From an uncultured Clostridia bacterium (lineage in GTDB: Bacteria > Bacillota > Clostridia > Oscillospirales > Acutalibacteraceae): a DNA stretch of 64,000 bases. Below, one piece after another: positions 34,545 through 44,003 of this stretch; positions within the stretch are counted from its first letter, which is position 1, and every line of letters starts with the position of its first letter. The notes below the pieces were generated by a model. The model saw only the letters and a list, made by a program, of their open reading frames with translations, was not told where the DNA came from and did no database searches. The stretch lies in the NCBI GenBank assembly GCA_946186665.1, contig CAMHOE010000004.1:22831-86830 (forward strand). The letters run 5' to 3'. Made by a program: the position numbers and the translations under genes.

Positions 34545-35657
34545 TCAGACAACGCTCAGCTTGCTGATATATACGGGATATGACGGCTGTCCGGCAAGTG
34601 TCTTGCCGTCTCTTATAATAACATCCTTATCAACTATAACATAGCTGAGATTGCAGTTTGCGCCGACTTTTGTATCCTGCATGATAACGCAGTTTGACAC
34701 CTTTGTGCCCTTGCCGATATGTACGCCCTTGAACAATACGCAGTTATCGACCTCTCCTTCTATGTTACAGCCGTTGCCGATAAGAGAGTTGGATACCTTT
34801 GAGCCAAGACCGTATTTTGTGGGCATATCGTCTCTGACCTTTGTATAGATAGGACGCTCTGAATTAAAGAGATCTGCACGTACATCCGGGTTCTTAAGAG
34901 ACATATTTGCGTTGAAATAATCGCTGACCGTTGTTATTACAGGTGAGAAGCCTTTGAACTCATAGCCGTACATATTCAGGTTTTTATACTCTGCCTGAAT
35001 TATATCACGCTTAAAGCTCATCGTGTTCTTTCCTATGCACTTGTTGACAAGCTCCATAAGAAGCTCACGCTTTATCAGCATTATGTTCAGATAGAAGCTG
35101 CAACTGCCTGAAATAGCAGGATCTACAAGCACATCATTGACCCTTCCCTTGTTGTCAAAGGAGAACACTGTGGGGTTCTGTATCTTTGCCGGCAGCTGAT
35201 CACGCTTGTATACTACAGTGATATCAGCATTATTTTCCAGATGCTTTTCAAATACCTTCTGGAAGTCTATATTGCAGATAACATCACAATCGGATATAAC
35301 AACATATTCCTCGCTGGAGTTCTTGAGGAAAGGCATTATAGCATTAAAGGTCTTTACCCTGTTTGCATAGTCAGCAGGATCCATAAAGGGCGGAAGTATG
35401 AACAGACCGTTGCGCTGTCTGGAAAGATCCCATGCTTTACCTGCGCCAAGATGGTCGGTAAGTGACTGGTAGTTGCTCTTTGTGATAACGCCCACCTTAT
35501 TGATACCTGAGTTTACCATATTGGAAAGCGGAAAATCTATAAGACGATATCTTCCGCCAAAGGGTACTGCACCCATTGTTCTGAGCTCAGTGAGCTGGCT
35601 TATAAGGTTTTCATGAAGGTTAGAGAAGATAATTCCCATTACATTATTTCCACGCAT
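34545..35657 (-). CDS. glgD: Glucose-1-phosphate adenylyltransferase subunit GlgD
   Basis: 370 residues. Non-catalytic or regulatory partner of GlgC in Firmicutes; together they make ADP-glucose. It opens MRGNNVMGIIFSN, and FGGRYRLIDFPLSNMVNSG aligns with GlgC. The pyrophosphorylase glycine-rich loop of GlgC ([11 protein letters not shown]) is missing, as is typical. A C-terminal left-handed beta-helix follows (SNSLIGNGCNIEGEVDNCVL). The start is either ATG 35663 or 35657; the latter gives better spacing to GAGGAGGT and matches the family N terminus. Overlaps or abuts the glgC stop (ATGA). Confidence 0.95.
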   Translation of the reverse strand: MRGNNVMGIIFSNLHENLISQLTELRTMGAVPFGGRYRLIDFPLSNMVNSGINKVGVITKSNYQSLTDHLGAGKAWDLSRQRNGLFILPPFMDPADYANRVKTFNAIMPFLKNSSEEYVVISDCDVICNIDFQKVFEKHLENNADITVVYKRDQLPAKIQNPTVFSFDNKGRVNDVLVDPAISGSCSFYLNIMLIKRELLMELVNKCIGKNTMSFKRDIIQAEYKNLNMYGYEFKGFSPVITTVSDYFNANMSLKNPDVRADLFNSERPIYTKVRDDMPTKYGLGSKVSNSLIGNGCNIEGEVDNCVLFKGVHIGKGTKVSNCVIMQDTKVGANCNLSYVIVDKDVIIRDGKTLAGQPSYPVYISKLSVV

Positions 35658-35659
35658 GA

Positions 35660-36874
35660 TCATTTTACCTCCTCTATATCTTTTGCGATCATTTCTTTTG
35701 GTGCAACCTTTGCTCCTGCACCTATTTTAAGGTTATCGCCTATTACAGCGATGCCCCACTTATCCTTGTCCTCTATATCCTCAGGACGTGCGCCGATAAC
35801 GGCATTCTTGCCGATAACGGTGTTCTCTGAAACGATAGCATACTGTACTACTGCGCCTTCTTCGATAACGCAGCCGGGCATGATTATCGAATCCTGAACA
35901 ACCGCTCCGGGCTTTACTACTACATTAGAGAACAGCACTGAGAAATCTACCGAACCGCTGATATCACAGCCGTCTGCGATCATAGAGTTCTGCACATCTG
36001 CACTCTCTGCGATATACTGAGGCGGTACTACAGGATTGCGAGAGTAGATCTTCCATGACTCATCGCTCAGATCAAGCGGTACATTCGGGTCGAGAAGATC
36101 CATATTGGACTCCCAGAGGCTATCTATTGTTCCAACATCCTTCCAGTATCCCTGGAACTGATAAGCGAACATTCTCTGTCCGTCATCGAGCATCTTCGGC
36201 AGAACATCCTTACCGAAGTCGTGCTCGGAACCTACTGTATCTTCATCCTCTATCAGATACTTTCTGAGCTTGTTCCAGCTGAATACATAGATACCCATTG
36301 AAGCGTTTGTGCTCTTCGGATGCTCAGGCTTCTCCTCAAACTCATAGATGGAACCATCGGGATTTGTGTTCATGATACCGAAACGAGATGCTTCAGCAAG
36401 CGGAACATCTATTACCGCGATAGTACAATCAGCATTATTTTCCTTATGGAAAGCTATCATCTTAGAATAGTCCATCTTGTATATATGGTCACCTGAAAGG
36501 ATAACAACATAATCAGGATTGTATCTATCTATGTAGTTGATATTCTGATAAATAGCATTTGCGGTGCCCTTGTACCAGTCAGTACCCTTTATCTGCTGAT
36601 ATGGCGACAGAACACGCACACCACTGTTCATACTGTCAAGATCCCAAGGCTGTCCGCTGCCGATATATTCGTTAAGAACAAGCGGCTGATACTGTGTCAG
36701 TACACCAACAGCTTCAATACCTGAGTTTACACAGTTTGAAAGCGGGAAATCGATAATACGATATTTACCTCCGAAGGGAACGGCAGGCTTTGCTAACTTT
36801 TGTGTAAGTACCCCGAGTCTGCTGCCCTGTCCGCCTGCAAGCAGCATGGCAACTACTTCCTGCTTTGGATACAT
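35660..36874 (-). CDS. glgC: Glucose-1-phosphate adenylyltransferase, catalytic subunit
   Basis: 404 residues. Makes ADP-glucose from ATP and glucose-1-phosphate. The catalytic loop [40 protein letters not shown] is complete. [14 protein letters not shown] carries the metal-binding Asp, EEKPEHPKS is present, and a C-terminal beta-helix allosteric domain follows. AAAGGAGG precedes the ATG. Transcribed with glgD. Confidence 0.97.
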   Translation of the reverse strand: MYPKQEVVAMLLAGGQGSRLGVLTQKLAKPAVPFGGKYRIIDFPLSNCVNSGIEAVGVLTQYQPLVLNEYIGSGQPWDLDSMNSGVRVLSPYQQIKGTDWYKGTANAIYQNINYIDRYNPDYVVILSGDHIYKMDYSKMIAFHKENNADCTIAVIDVPLAEASRFGIMNTNPDGSIYEFEEKPEHPKSTNASMGIYVFSWNKLRKYLIEDEDTVGSEHDFGKDVLPKMLDDGQRMFAYQFQGYWKDVGTIDSLWESNMDLLDPNVPLDLSDESWKIYSRNPVVPPQYIAESADVQNSMIADGCDISGSVDFSVLFSNVVVKPGAVVQDSIIMPGCVIEEGAVVQYAIVSENTVIGKNAVIGARPEDIEDKDKWGIAVIGDNLKIGAGAKVAPKEMIAKDIEEVK

Positions 36875-36990
36875 AATTTTTTCCTCCTTTTATCGGTCAA
36901 TAATGATTTTATCTGATCCGTGATCCGTCATCCTGATATCCACGTCTGACAGGACAACGGACCCGACTATCTTACAAGAATTGAAGCTTC

Positions 36991-39078
36991 TCACGCCTCA
37001 GTTGTTTTAGCTTTCTTCGCTCTTGTTGTTTTCTTGGGTTTCTCCTCAGCCTTTACCTCTGACTTTTCAGCTTCAGCAGCTTCAGCTTTTTTTGTTGTTT
37101 TCTTTCTGGTCGTCTTTTTTGCTGCTGTTTCTGTACCCTCAGCTGTCTCTGTTTTCTTTTTGGGCTTTCTCTTTGGCTTTTTGCGGATGCACTTGAAGTA
37201 CATTACAGAAAGCGGAGGCAGCGTAAGCGAGATAGACTGTTCAAAGCCGTGCATTGGTATCTCGTCAGAAACAATAGCTGAACCGTTTGAAATACCGCAG
37301 CCGCCGAACTCTGTAGACTCTGTGTTGAGCACCTCGCTGTATGTACCGTCTATCGGCACACCTATGCGGTAGTCCTCTCTGAGGACGGGCTGGAAGTTGC
37401 AGACAATAATGATCTCATTGCCCTTTTTGTCTATTCTTCGGAAGCTTATTACGCTCTGGGTATAGTCATCATTGGATATCCAGTTAAAGCCTTCCCATGT
37501 GAAATCAACCTCCCACAGCGGGCTGTTGTCTATATAGAAATGATTGAGCGTCTTTACGAACTTCTTCATATCGTTATGAGCAGGATAATCCAGCAGCAGC
37601 CAGTCAAGCTCACACGCATAGTCCCATTCCTTGAACTGTCCGAACTCTGTACCCATAAAGGTAAGCTTCTTGCCGGGGTGCGCCATCATATACGCAAGGA
37701 ATGTCCTCTCTCCTGCAAACTTCATCTCGTAGTTACCCGGCATCTTATTTATAAGAGAAGCCTTTCCATGTACTACTTCATCATGTGAGATAGGCAGTAT
37801 GAAGTTCTCCGAGAAAGCATAGAAGAAGGAGAAAGTAAGGTTATCGTGATTAAATGGTCTGTAGAGGGGATCAAGGGACGAATAATGAAGCATATCATTC
37901 ATCCAACCCATATTCCATTTGTAGTTAAAGCCAAGTCCTCCTGAATATGTAGGACGCGATACCATAGGCCACGAGGTGGACTCTTCTGCTATCATCAGCA
38001 CCTCAGGATAATATTTGAACGCAGCCTCGTTCAGCTTCTGCATGAACGATACAGCTTCAAGGTTTTCCTTGCCGCCGAACTTATTCGGCACCCACTCGCC
38101 GTCTCTTCTGCTGTAGTCGAGATAGAGCATTGAAGCGACCGCATCCACACGGATACCATCAATATGGTAATAATCCATCCAGAAAATAGCGCTGGATACA
38201 AGGAAGCTTACTACCTCATTGCGTCCGTAGTCGAAAACAAGTGTACCCCAGTCCTTATGTTCGCCTTTTCTGGGATCAGCATATTCATAGCATGGTGTTC
38301 CGTCAAAGCGAGCCAGACCATGTGCATCTCTTGGGAAATGTGCAGGAACCCAGTCCATAATAACATAAATACCTGCCTGATGGCACCTGTCAACAAATTC
38401 CATAAAGTCGTGAGGACTTCCGTATCTTGAAGTTACAGCATAGTAACCTGTTACCTGATAGCCCCATGAGGCATCAAAAGGATATTCGGTCAGAGGCATC
38501 ATTTCGATATGTGTATAGCCCATATCCTTAACATAAGGGATAAGCTCATCAGCAAGCTTGCTGTAGGAGAAATGGTTTCCATCCTTATATTTTCTCCATG
38601 AGCCGGCATGGATCTCATATATATTCATCGGGCTGCTGTAGGATTCGTGATCCTCTTTATATTTCTGCCATTTTTCATCATGCCACTCATAACCGTCTAT
38701 GTCAACATATACAGATGCCGTATTCGGTCGTGTCTCGTAATGATAAGCATAGGGATCCGATTTCATAATACAAACATCCTCATAAGTCTCAATGCTGTAT
38801 TTATAGATCGAATACGAATCCACAATTTCAGGGATAAAGCATTCCCACACTCCGCCGTATGATATACGGTTCATCCGATGAGCGTTTCTATCCCAATTGT
38901 TGAATGTTCCGACAACCGAAACAGATTTGGCATTCGGCGCCCAGGTCCTGAACATGATTCCATCCGTGCCGTTGATATTCATTTTATGTGCACCCATAAA
39001 TCTGTAGGCATGGTAGTTTTCACCGCTATGAAACAAATCAAGCTCCGAGCGTTCGTTGCCTTCATTGCCGATCTGCAT
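36991..39078 (-). CDS. glgB: 1,4-alpha-glucan branching enzyme with Lys/Ala/Thr-rich tail
   Basis: 695 residues. GH13 enzyme that introduces alpha-1,6 branches. An N-terminal CBM48 (GTFNNWDRNAHRM), then the catalytic barrel with MPLTEYPFDASWGYQ, the nucleophile region GIRVDAVASML, the acid EES region (MIAEESTSWP) and ISHDEVVHGK. After the C-terminal beta domain comes an unusual tail of about 60 residues of Lys, Ala, Thr and Glu (KKTTRKKTTKKAEAAEAEKS), not needed for catalysis. The ATG at 39078 has AAAGGAG; a TTG upstream was rejected. First gene of the glycogen cluster. Confidence 0.96.
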   Translation of the reverse strand: MQIGNEGNERSELDLFHSGENYHAYRFMGAHKMNINGTDGIMFRTWAPNAKSVSVVGTFNNWDRNAHRMNRISYGGVWECFIPEIVDSYSIYKYSIETYEDVCIMKSDPYAYHYETRPNTASVYVDIDGYEWHDEKWQKYKEDHESYSSPMNIYEIHAGSWRKYKDGNHFSYSKLADELIPYVKDMGYTHIEMMPLTEYPFDASWGYQVTGYYAVTSRYGSPHDFMEFVDRCHQAGIYVIMDWVPAHFPRDAHGLARFDGTPCYEYADPRKGEHKDWGTLVFDYGRNEVVSFLVSSAIFWMDYYHIDGIRVDAVASMLYLDYSRRDGEWVPNKFGGKENLEAVSFMQKLNEAAFKYYPEVLMIAEESTSWPMVSRPTYSGGLGFNYKWNMGWMNDMLHYSSLDPLYRPFNHDNLTFSFFYAFSENFILPISHDEVVHGKASLINKMPGNYEMKFAGERTFLAYMMAHPGKKLTFMGTEFGQFKEWDYACELDWLLLDYPAHNDMKKFVKTLNHFYIDNSPLWEVDFTWEGFNWISNDDYTQSVISFRRIDKKGNEIIIVCNFQPVLREDYRIGVPIDGTYSEVLNTESTEFGGCGISNGSAIVSDEIPMHGFEQSISLTLPPLSVMYFKCIRKKPKRKPKKKTETAEGTETAAKKTTRKKTTKKAEAAEAEKSEVKAEEKPKKTTRAKKAKTTEA

Positions 39079-39119
39079 ATATAACAACTCCTTTTTATAA
39101 AAATTCTACTTTCATAAAT

Positions 39120-39148
39120 ATATAATAGCTTAAATTTGGATAAATTTC
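39120..39148 (-). promoter_or_regulatory. Promoter of the glycogen operon
   Basis: On the minus strand TTGAAA (39148-39143), 17 bp, TATTAT (39125-39120), about 40 bp upstream of glgB. Confidence 0.65.
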
Positions 39149-39347
39149 AAGTGTTTTTGCCATTCTTTTTATGAAAAATTGTTAAATTTTTTCTTTTATA
39201 TTCCCACATAGAAATATTGTTCTTTTTCCTCCTTAGTCCTGTATTCTTCAACTGTTTTATTCTACCATAAAGCTCATGTCGAATAAAATAAAAAAACTCA
39301 GAATATGAAACATTGCGCTGTGAATGCTTCATCTCTTTTTTTGAGTA

Positions 39348-39378
39348 CAAAAAACCACACCCCATAAAGAGGTGTGGT
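39348..39378 (-). terminator. Terminator of the NlpC/P60 gene
   Basis: ACCACACC/GGTGTGGT stem followed by TTTTTTG on the minus strand, 18 bp beyond the stop. The rest of the gap 39149-39347 is AT-rich without a gene. Confidence 0.88.
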
Positions 39379-39396
39379 CAGGATCATCTTATGATA

Positions 39397-41478
39397 TTAT
39401 TTTCTTCTTGAGTGCTTTGCAGCAGCTGCTGCCTTTTTTCTCTTAAGCTCTACTACAAATATAACTGTAAGAAGAACTACCACTGCGAACACTGCACTGA
39501 GTGTAATGAGTGTTCTTGTGAAGTCATCAGTATCAGCATTGTTGTTGCTTATAGAAAGCTCTACTGTCTTGCTGCCGGCTACGCCTGCAAGTGCATTGTC
39601 AGAAATGGTAGCTGTCTGAAGAATGAGTTCCTCGCCAACGTGTGTGCTTTCTCTCTGAGCTTCTGTCTTTACAGCCTCCTGAGTTTCCTCGTCAGCCTCG
39701 CCTGTTACCTCAAGGCCGAAATCCTTCTGGAAGCTCTCTACAGCTGCTACGACTGCCTTGCTGTATACACCTGATGTCTTACCGTCATAATACTTAAGTG
39801 AAGCAAGTCTTGACTGGAGCTGTGCAACATCCTCGCCTGAATAGCCGTACTTGAGTGTGCTGTAGTCGGGTGACTTAACAGCCTCATCAGAATAGAGAAC
39901 CTCAAGTTCCTCTGCTGTGAGTTTCTCAGACTCTTCAAGTCCTGCTGCCTTCTGATAAGCATTTACTGCTTCAAGAGTTTTCTTGTCAAACTTCTCTGTT
40001 ACGATACCTGAAAGATATCTGAGCTCGATAAGTCTCTTCTGGAGCTTAAGAACCATTGCGCCGCTCTCGCCATATGTAAGGCTGCCTGCGTTCGGGTTAA
40101 CTTCTGCGTCGCTGCTGAAAATTCTCAGCTGTGTTTCAGGATCAGCTTCACCGGTTGCTTCAAGATCATTGTTCTTCTGGAACTGCTTAACAGCACTTGC
40201 TGTCATTTCACCATAGAAGCCTGTGATATCATCATAGTAATATTTAAGCTCTGTAAGTCTTGTCTGGAGAGCTGTTACAGGAAGGTATGAACCGTCATCA
40301 AATGTACCCTGCTCAAGGAAGCTGAAGTTTGATACAGCCCTTGAGGACTTGAGCCACTTATATGTATTGCTGTCCATGATACCTGTAACTTCAAGGTCGT
40401 TTCTGTTCTGGAAGAGCATTACTGCATCTACTGTATCTTCACCGTAGTAGCCTGTTGCCTTCTCTGTGCGGTAACCAAGCTCATAAAGTCTTGTCTGTAT
40501 CGCAGAAACTGTTTTGCTTTCTTCGTCATCCTCGTAATCGAACTCGGCGATGACCTTTACTTCCTCAGCCTTTTTCTCTGTCTTTGAAACCTCAGAAGAC
40601 TCTTCAGAGCTTTCCTCTTCGGAGCTTTCTTCTTCAGAGCTTTCTTCCTCTGAGCTTTCTTCCTCAGATGACTCCTCTACAGAAACCTCTTCAACGATTT
40701 CAGGCTCCGGCTCGGGTTCCGGCTCGGGTTCCGGCTCAGGCTCGGGCTCCGGCTCCGGCTCAGGTTCCGGCTCAACATATTCCTCAACCGTTTCCTCATA
40801 TGACTCATCGTCATCTTCTTCATAGTAATAGCTTACTGCTGTTTCTGCTGTTGCTGTAGAGTAATCAGTTGCCTGATATGCGTCTGACGGAGGAGCGAGG
40901 TCTGAAACGCCGCCTGCATCAAATGTATATGTAACACCGTCAAGAGTTCTTGAAGTGCTTACTATATACTCGCCGCCTTCATAGTAGTAGGACTCGCCGT
41001 CAAGGAGCACCCAGCCGTTTTCAGGATAGGATACACCGGCAACCTTGAACCACTCAGCCCAGCTCTTATTGTAAACATTGTGATATACGATACCTGACTG
41101 TTCGTCTCTTGCATCGATTGCAATGCCTGAACCTACATAAACACCTATATGTCCGGGCTGATGAAGTCCAAGACCGTGAATATTAGGAATACCATTGCTT
41201 ACATAACCCCATTCGTACGAAGAAGCAAGCATATCTGTTCTTTCGCCGCCGACACCATAATAGGAATAAATAAGACCCGAGCAGTCTACTGCGCCGGGAG
41301 TCGTGCCGCCCCATACATAGCTCCAGCCTTCTCTGTAGGCTGTCAGTGCGTGAGCCGCCAGACCAACACCTGTAGGTGTATCAGCGGAAGCGATTGGAGC
41401 ACCTGTTATCAGCATCAATGCTGCCAGCATCGCAGAAAGCACAATCGCAAGAGCTTTCTTCGTAAGCTTCTTGTTCAT
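39397..41478 (-). CDS. NlpC/P60 peptidoglycan hydrolase with four PG-binding domains
   Basis: 693 residues. A signal peptide (about 1-33) leads to an NlpC/P60 domain (about 40-165): catalytic Cys in GAVDCSGLIYSYYG and His in GLHQPGHIGVYVG. A low-complexity stalk follows with an uninterrupted Glu-Pro repeat (about 235-260) and an EESSE repeat (about 265-300). Then come four PG_binding_1 repeats (about 320-380, 400-455, 475-530 and 550-610), each with LQxRLxELxY...F...T..AV..FQ. A C-terminal transmembrane helix (about 648-672) and a basic tail end the protein. Likely cuts wall peptides while tethered to membrane and wall. The ATG at 41478 is chosen over a TTG at 41499. Confidence 0.93.
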   Translation of the reverse strand: MNKKLTKKALAIVLSAMLAALMLITGAPIASADTPTGVGLAAHALTAYREGWSYVWGGTTPGAVDCSGLIYSYYGVGGERTDMLASSYEWGYVSNGIPNIHGLGLHQPGHIGVYVGSGIAIDARDEQSGIVYHNVYNKSWAEWFKVAGVSYPENGWVLLDGESYYYEGGEYIVSTSRTLDGVTYTFDAGGVSDLAPPSDAYQATDYSTATAETAVSYYYEEDDDESYEETVEEYVEPEPEPEPEPEPEPEPEPEPEPEPEIVEEVSVEESSEEESSEEESSEEESSEEESSEESSEVSKTEKKAEEVKVIAEFDYEDDEESKTVSAIQTRLYELGYRTEKATGYYGEDTVDAVMLFQNRNDLEVTGIMDSNTYKWLKSSRAVSNFSFLEQGTFDDGSYLPVTALQTRLTELKYYYDDITGFYGEMTASAVKQFQKNNDLEATGEADPETQLRIFSSDAEVNPNAGSLTYGESGAMVLKLQKRLIELRYLSGIVTEKFDKKTLEAVNAYQKAAGLEESEKLTAEELEVLYSDEAVKSPDYSTLKYGYSGEDVAQLQSRLASLKYYDGKTSGVYSKAVVAAVESFQKDFGLEVTGEADEETQEAVKTEAQRESTHVGEELILQTATISDNALAGVAGSKTVELSISNNNADTDDFTRTLITLSAVFAVVVLLTVIFVVELKRKKAAAAAKHSRRK
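40605..40772. repeat. In-gene tandem repeats (ESS and EP coding)
   Basis: Within the NlpC gene, 15-bp units around GAGCTTTCTTCTTC (40605-40680) and 6/12-bp GGCTCC/GGTTCC units (40704-40772) encode the stalk. Copy number should vary by slippage. Confidence 0.8.
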
Positions 41479-41619
41479 TTCGAAAACTACCCCTTTCAAA
41501 CCTTTGTTTTATTAAAGGACGCTTTACATAAGATCCTTAATTACAAAATTTCAAAATTGATTTACAAAACTTTAACTGTTCGGTCGGAATTTGTTTCAAT
41601 CTTGTAACTAATTTTCTAT

Positions 41620-41648
41620 ATGATACCATTTGCCGGCGTAAAAATCAA
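41620..41648 (-). promoter_or_regulatory. Candidate promoter of the NlpC/P60 gene
   Basis: On the minus strand TTGATT (41648-41643), 17 bp, TATCAT (41625-41620). The leader of about 135 nt contains a TTAAGGATC/GTCCTTTAA imperfect hairpin near the gene. No known riboswitch recognised. Confidence 0.4.
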
Positions 41649-41649
41649 G

Positions 41650-41980
41650 TCTTTTTCGTATTTATCAAAAATTTTTTTGAATATTCAGCGTTTTGCACAA
41701 AAGCGTCGGAGTATCCAAATAAGTTCTAAGATATAAGTCATCCTTAATTCAACTATCTGTGATCCTCTTTATTATCAGCCCATAGCTCAAAGCAAAGCGC
41801 AGTTAATAACAGACTTATTACAACAGACTTTGACTCTTCGGCAACGTCTTGTCATTATTCATATTCAGATATTAAGCTTCCGGTATCCGTCTCTTTCTAT
41901 TCAACATGACACGCCTGTGATGTGCATTGCAGAATTTTTCGTTTATTTCGTAAATTTCTGCAAACTAATTTTACACTTAG
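41650..41980. other. Intergenic stretch without visible gene
   Basis: AT-rich DNA between the divergent NlpC and ddl genes. Short open frames have no ribosome binding sites and odd composition. I see no RNA gene here. Confidence 0.5.
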
Positions 41981-42009
41981 TTGCACTGACAAGAAAAATG
42001 TGTTATTAT
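41981..42009 (+). promoter_or_regulatory. Candidate promoter of ddl-murI-argS
   Basis: TTGCAC (41981-41986), 17 bp, TATTAT (42004-42009). Additional TATAAT motifs at 42052 and 42059 are too close to the start codon to serve easily. Confidence 0.45.
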
Positions 42010-42078
42010 AAATTGGCATATAAAATATCAAGTCAAAACAAAGTGTTACATTATAATGTATAATGGAGTGTGGTACAA

Positions 42079-43158
42079 GTGCAGAAAAAACGCATCGCTG
42101 TAATATTCGGCGGAAGATCCTCAGAGCATGAGGTATCGAGAGTTTCGGCGGCTTATGTTATCGACAATATACCTCAGGACAAATATGAGGTAGTGACAAT
42201 AGGAATTACAAAGACCGGCAGATGGCTTTTATACTCAGGCAGCACAAAGGCTATTGCTGACGGCAGCTGGGAGAAGGCAGAAGACAATAAGTCGGCTTTT
42301 ATCTCCCCAGACCCTTCGGTAGCAGGTCTTACAGTTATTACAGACGAAGACTGTAACATTATAAAGATAGACGTCATCTTCCCTGTGCTTCACGGCAAAA
42401 ACGGCGAGGACGGTACCATTCAGGGACTGTTTGAAATGTCCGGCATACCTTATGTGGGATGCAATGTACTTTCCTCTGCTGCGTGTATGGACAAAATAAC
42501 AACAAACATACTGCTTGAATATTTCGGTATAGATCAGGCAGCTTTTACATGGTTCTACTCATACGATTACAAAAAATCTCCCGACAAGTACATTGAACAG
42601 GTGGAAACAGCGCTTAAAAGCTACCCTGTATTCGTAAAGCCCTCTAACGCAGGTTCATCCGTTGGTGTCAGCAAGGCGCACAACAGAGAGGAGCTTATCA
42701 AAGCAATAGACATCGCTGCAAAAGAGGACGACAGGATACTTGTTGAAGAAAACATAAACGGATACGAAGTAGAATGTGCCGTTCTGGGAAATAACGAGCC
42801 GACAGCCTCCATACCCGGACAGATTGCTCCGGCAGCTGAATTTTACGACTACGACGCAAAATACAATAATGCGGCTTCCGAGCTTTACATACCCGCAAGA
42901 ATAAGCGAGGAGCTTATGCAGACCGTCAGAAAAAACGCTCTGAAAGCATACAGAGCTATCGGCTGCACAGGACTTTCAAGAGTGGACTTCTTTGTAACTG
43001 ATGATGGACGTGTGCTTCTCAACGAGATAAATACTCTTCCGGGCTTCACATCCATCAGTATGTATCCAAAACTTATGGCAGCCTGTGATATGCCCGGCGA
43101 AAAGCTGACAGAGGCGCTCATAGATCTGGCACTTGAAAGGGTCGAGAAGAATGTCTGA
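42079..43158 (+). CDS. ddl: D-alanine--D-alanine ligase
   Basis: 359 residues. ATP-grasp enzyme joining two D-alanines for peptidoglycan. VIFGGRSSEHEVS opens the N-terminal domain; HGKNGEDGTIQG, FVKPSNAGSSVGVSK, FYDYDAKY and LNEINTLPGFTSISMYPKL are family signatures. Tyr in the omega-loop (EFYDYDAKYNN) fits a D-Ala-D-Ala rather than D-Ala-D-Lac ligase. The GTG at 42079, ten bases after GGAG, is preferred over GTG 42070. It overlaps murI by 8 bp; the two act in the same pathway. Confidence 0.96.
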   Translation: MQKKRIAVIFGGRSSEHEVSRVSAAYVIDNIPQDKYEVVTIGITKTGRWLLYSGSTKAIADGSWEKAEDNKSAFISPDPSVAGLTVITDEDCNIIKIDVIFPVLHGKNGEDGTIQGLFEMSGIPYVGCNVLSSAACMDKITTNILLEYFGIDQAAFTWFYSYDYKKSPDKYIEQVETALKSYPVFVKPSNAGSSVGVSKAHNREELIKAIDIAAKEDDRILVEENINGYEVECAVLGNNEPTASIPGQIAPAAEFYDYDAKYNNAASELYIPARISEELMQTVRKNALKAYRAIGCTGLSRVDFFVTDDGRVLLNEINTLPGFTSISMYPKLMAACDMPGEKLTEALIDLALERVEKNV

Positions 43159-43969
43159 AAATGCAATAGGAATATTTGATTCCGGTCTGGGCGGACTTAC
43201 CGCTGTAAAAGAGCTTATCAAGGTGCTCCCTCACGAGAGTATAGTATACTTCGGTGATACAGCCCGTGTTCCCTACGGAACAAGAAGCCGTAAAACGATA
43301 ATAAGGTATGCAGAGCAGGATACAGACTTTCTGCTCTCAAAGGGCGTAAAGATGATAATTGCCGCCTGCGGCACTGTCAGTTCTGTCGCTGTAAATTTGA
43401 ATGACGATCTGCCCGTACCATTTACGGGTGTTGTGATCCCGACAGCCGAAGCCGCTGTTAAAGCCACAAAAAACGGCAGGATAGGTGTTATAGGCACATC
43501 CGCCACCGTCAACAGCGGATCATACAAAAAGGAGATACTCCGTCAAAGAGACGATATCACCGTATTCCAGCAGGACTGTCCTCTGTTTGTATCGCTGGTG
43601 GAAAACAGCTTTATATCTAAAGACGATGACATTGTAAAGCTTGTTGTAGAGCGTTATCTTTCTCCTCTCAAGGCCGAGGGTATAGACACACTTATACTGG
43701 GCTGCACACACTTCCCGATAATATCGGAGGCAATATCCGCTTATCTCGGTGATAATGTAACTCTCATAGACTCCGGCCGTGAGACTGCCTTGTACGCAGC
43801 GCAGATACTGAAGGAAAACGATCTCTTATCAGATTCGGAAAAGCCGGGAGAATGTCATTATTACGTAAGTGATACTGTTGAAGATTTCAGACGCACCGCA
43901 GAGATATTTCTTGGAAAAAGTGTCGGCGATGAAGTCTCTCATATAAATCTTGAACACGCAAAGATCTGA
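43151..43969 (+). CDS. murI: Glutamate racemase
   Basis: 272 residues. Makes D-glutamate for peptidoglycan. FDSGLGGLTAVKEL carries the substrate Asp-Ser, FGDTARVPYGTRS is typical, and the two catalytic cysteines are in IIAACGTVSSVA and LILGCTHFPII. The usual ACNTAS around the first cysteine reads ACGTVS here, an Asn to Gly change next to the catalytic Cys. The ATG at 43151 overlaps the ddl stop, with GAAAGGG upstream. Confidence 0.95.
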   Translation: MSENAIGIFDSGLGGLTAVKELIKVLPHESIVYFGDTARVPYGTRSRKTIIRYAEQDTDFLLSKGVKMIIAACGTVSSVAVNLNDDLPVPFTGVVIPTAEAAVKATKNGRIGVIGTSATVNSGSYKKEILRQRDDITVFQQDCPLFVSLVENSFISKDDDIVKLVVERYLSPLKAEGIDTLILGCTHFPIISEAISAYLGDNVTLIDSGRETALYAAQILKENDLLSDSEKPGECHYYVSDTVEDFRRTAEIFLGKSVGDEVSHINLEHAKI

Positions 43970-44003
43970 TTCACTGTTGTCATTATCAAAGAAAGGGAAA
44001 GAG

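Noticed and set aside
39147..39365. 72-residue minus-strand frame between glgB and the NlpC gene
   Set aside because: AT-rich noise, overlaps the NlpC terminator, no ribosome binding site.
40550..40859. Ser/Gly-rich frames opposite the NlpC stalk
   Set aside because: They are the antisense reading of the Glu-Pro and Glu-Ser tandem repeats and carry no independent signal.
41830..42063. 77-residue open frame upstream of ddl
   Set aside because: No ribosome binding site, Cys/Tyr/Ile-rich low-quality sequence, and it overlaps the ddl promoter region.
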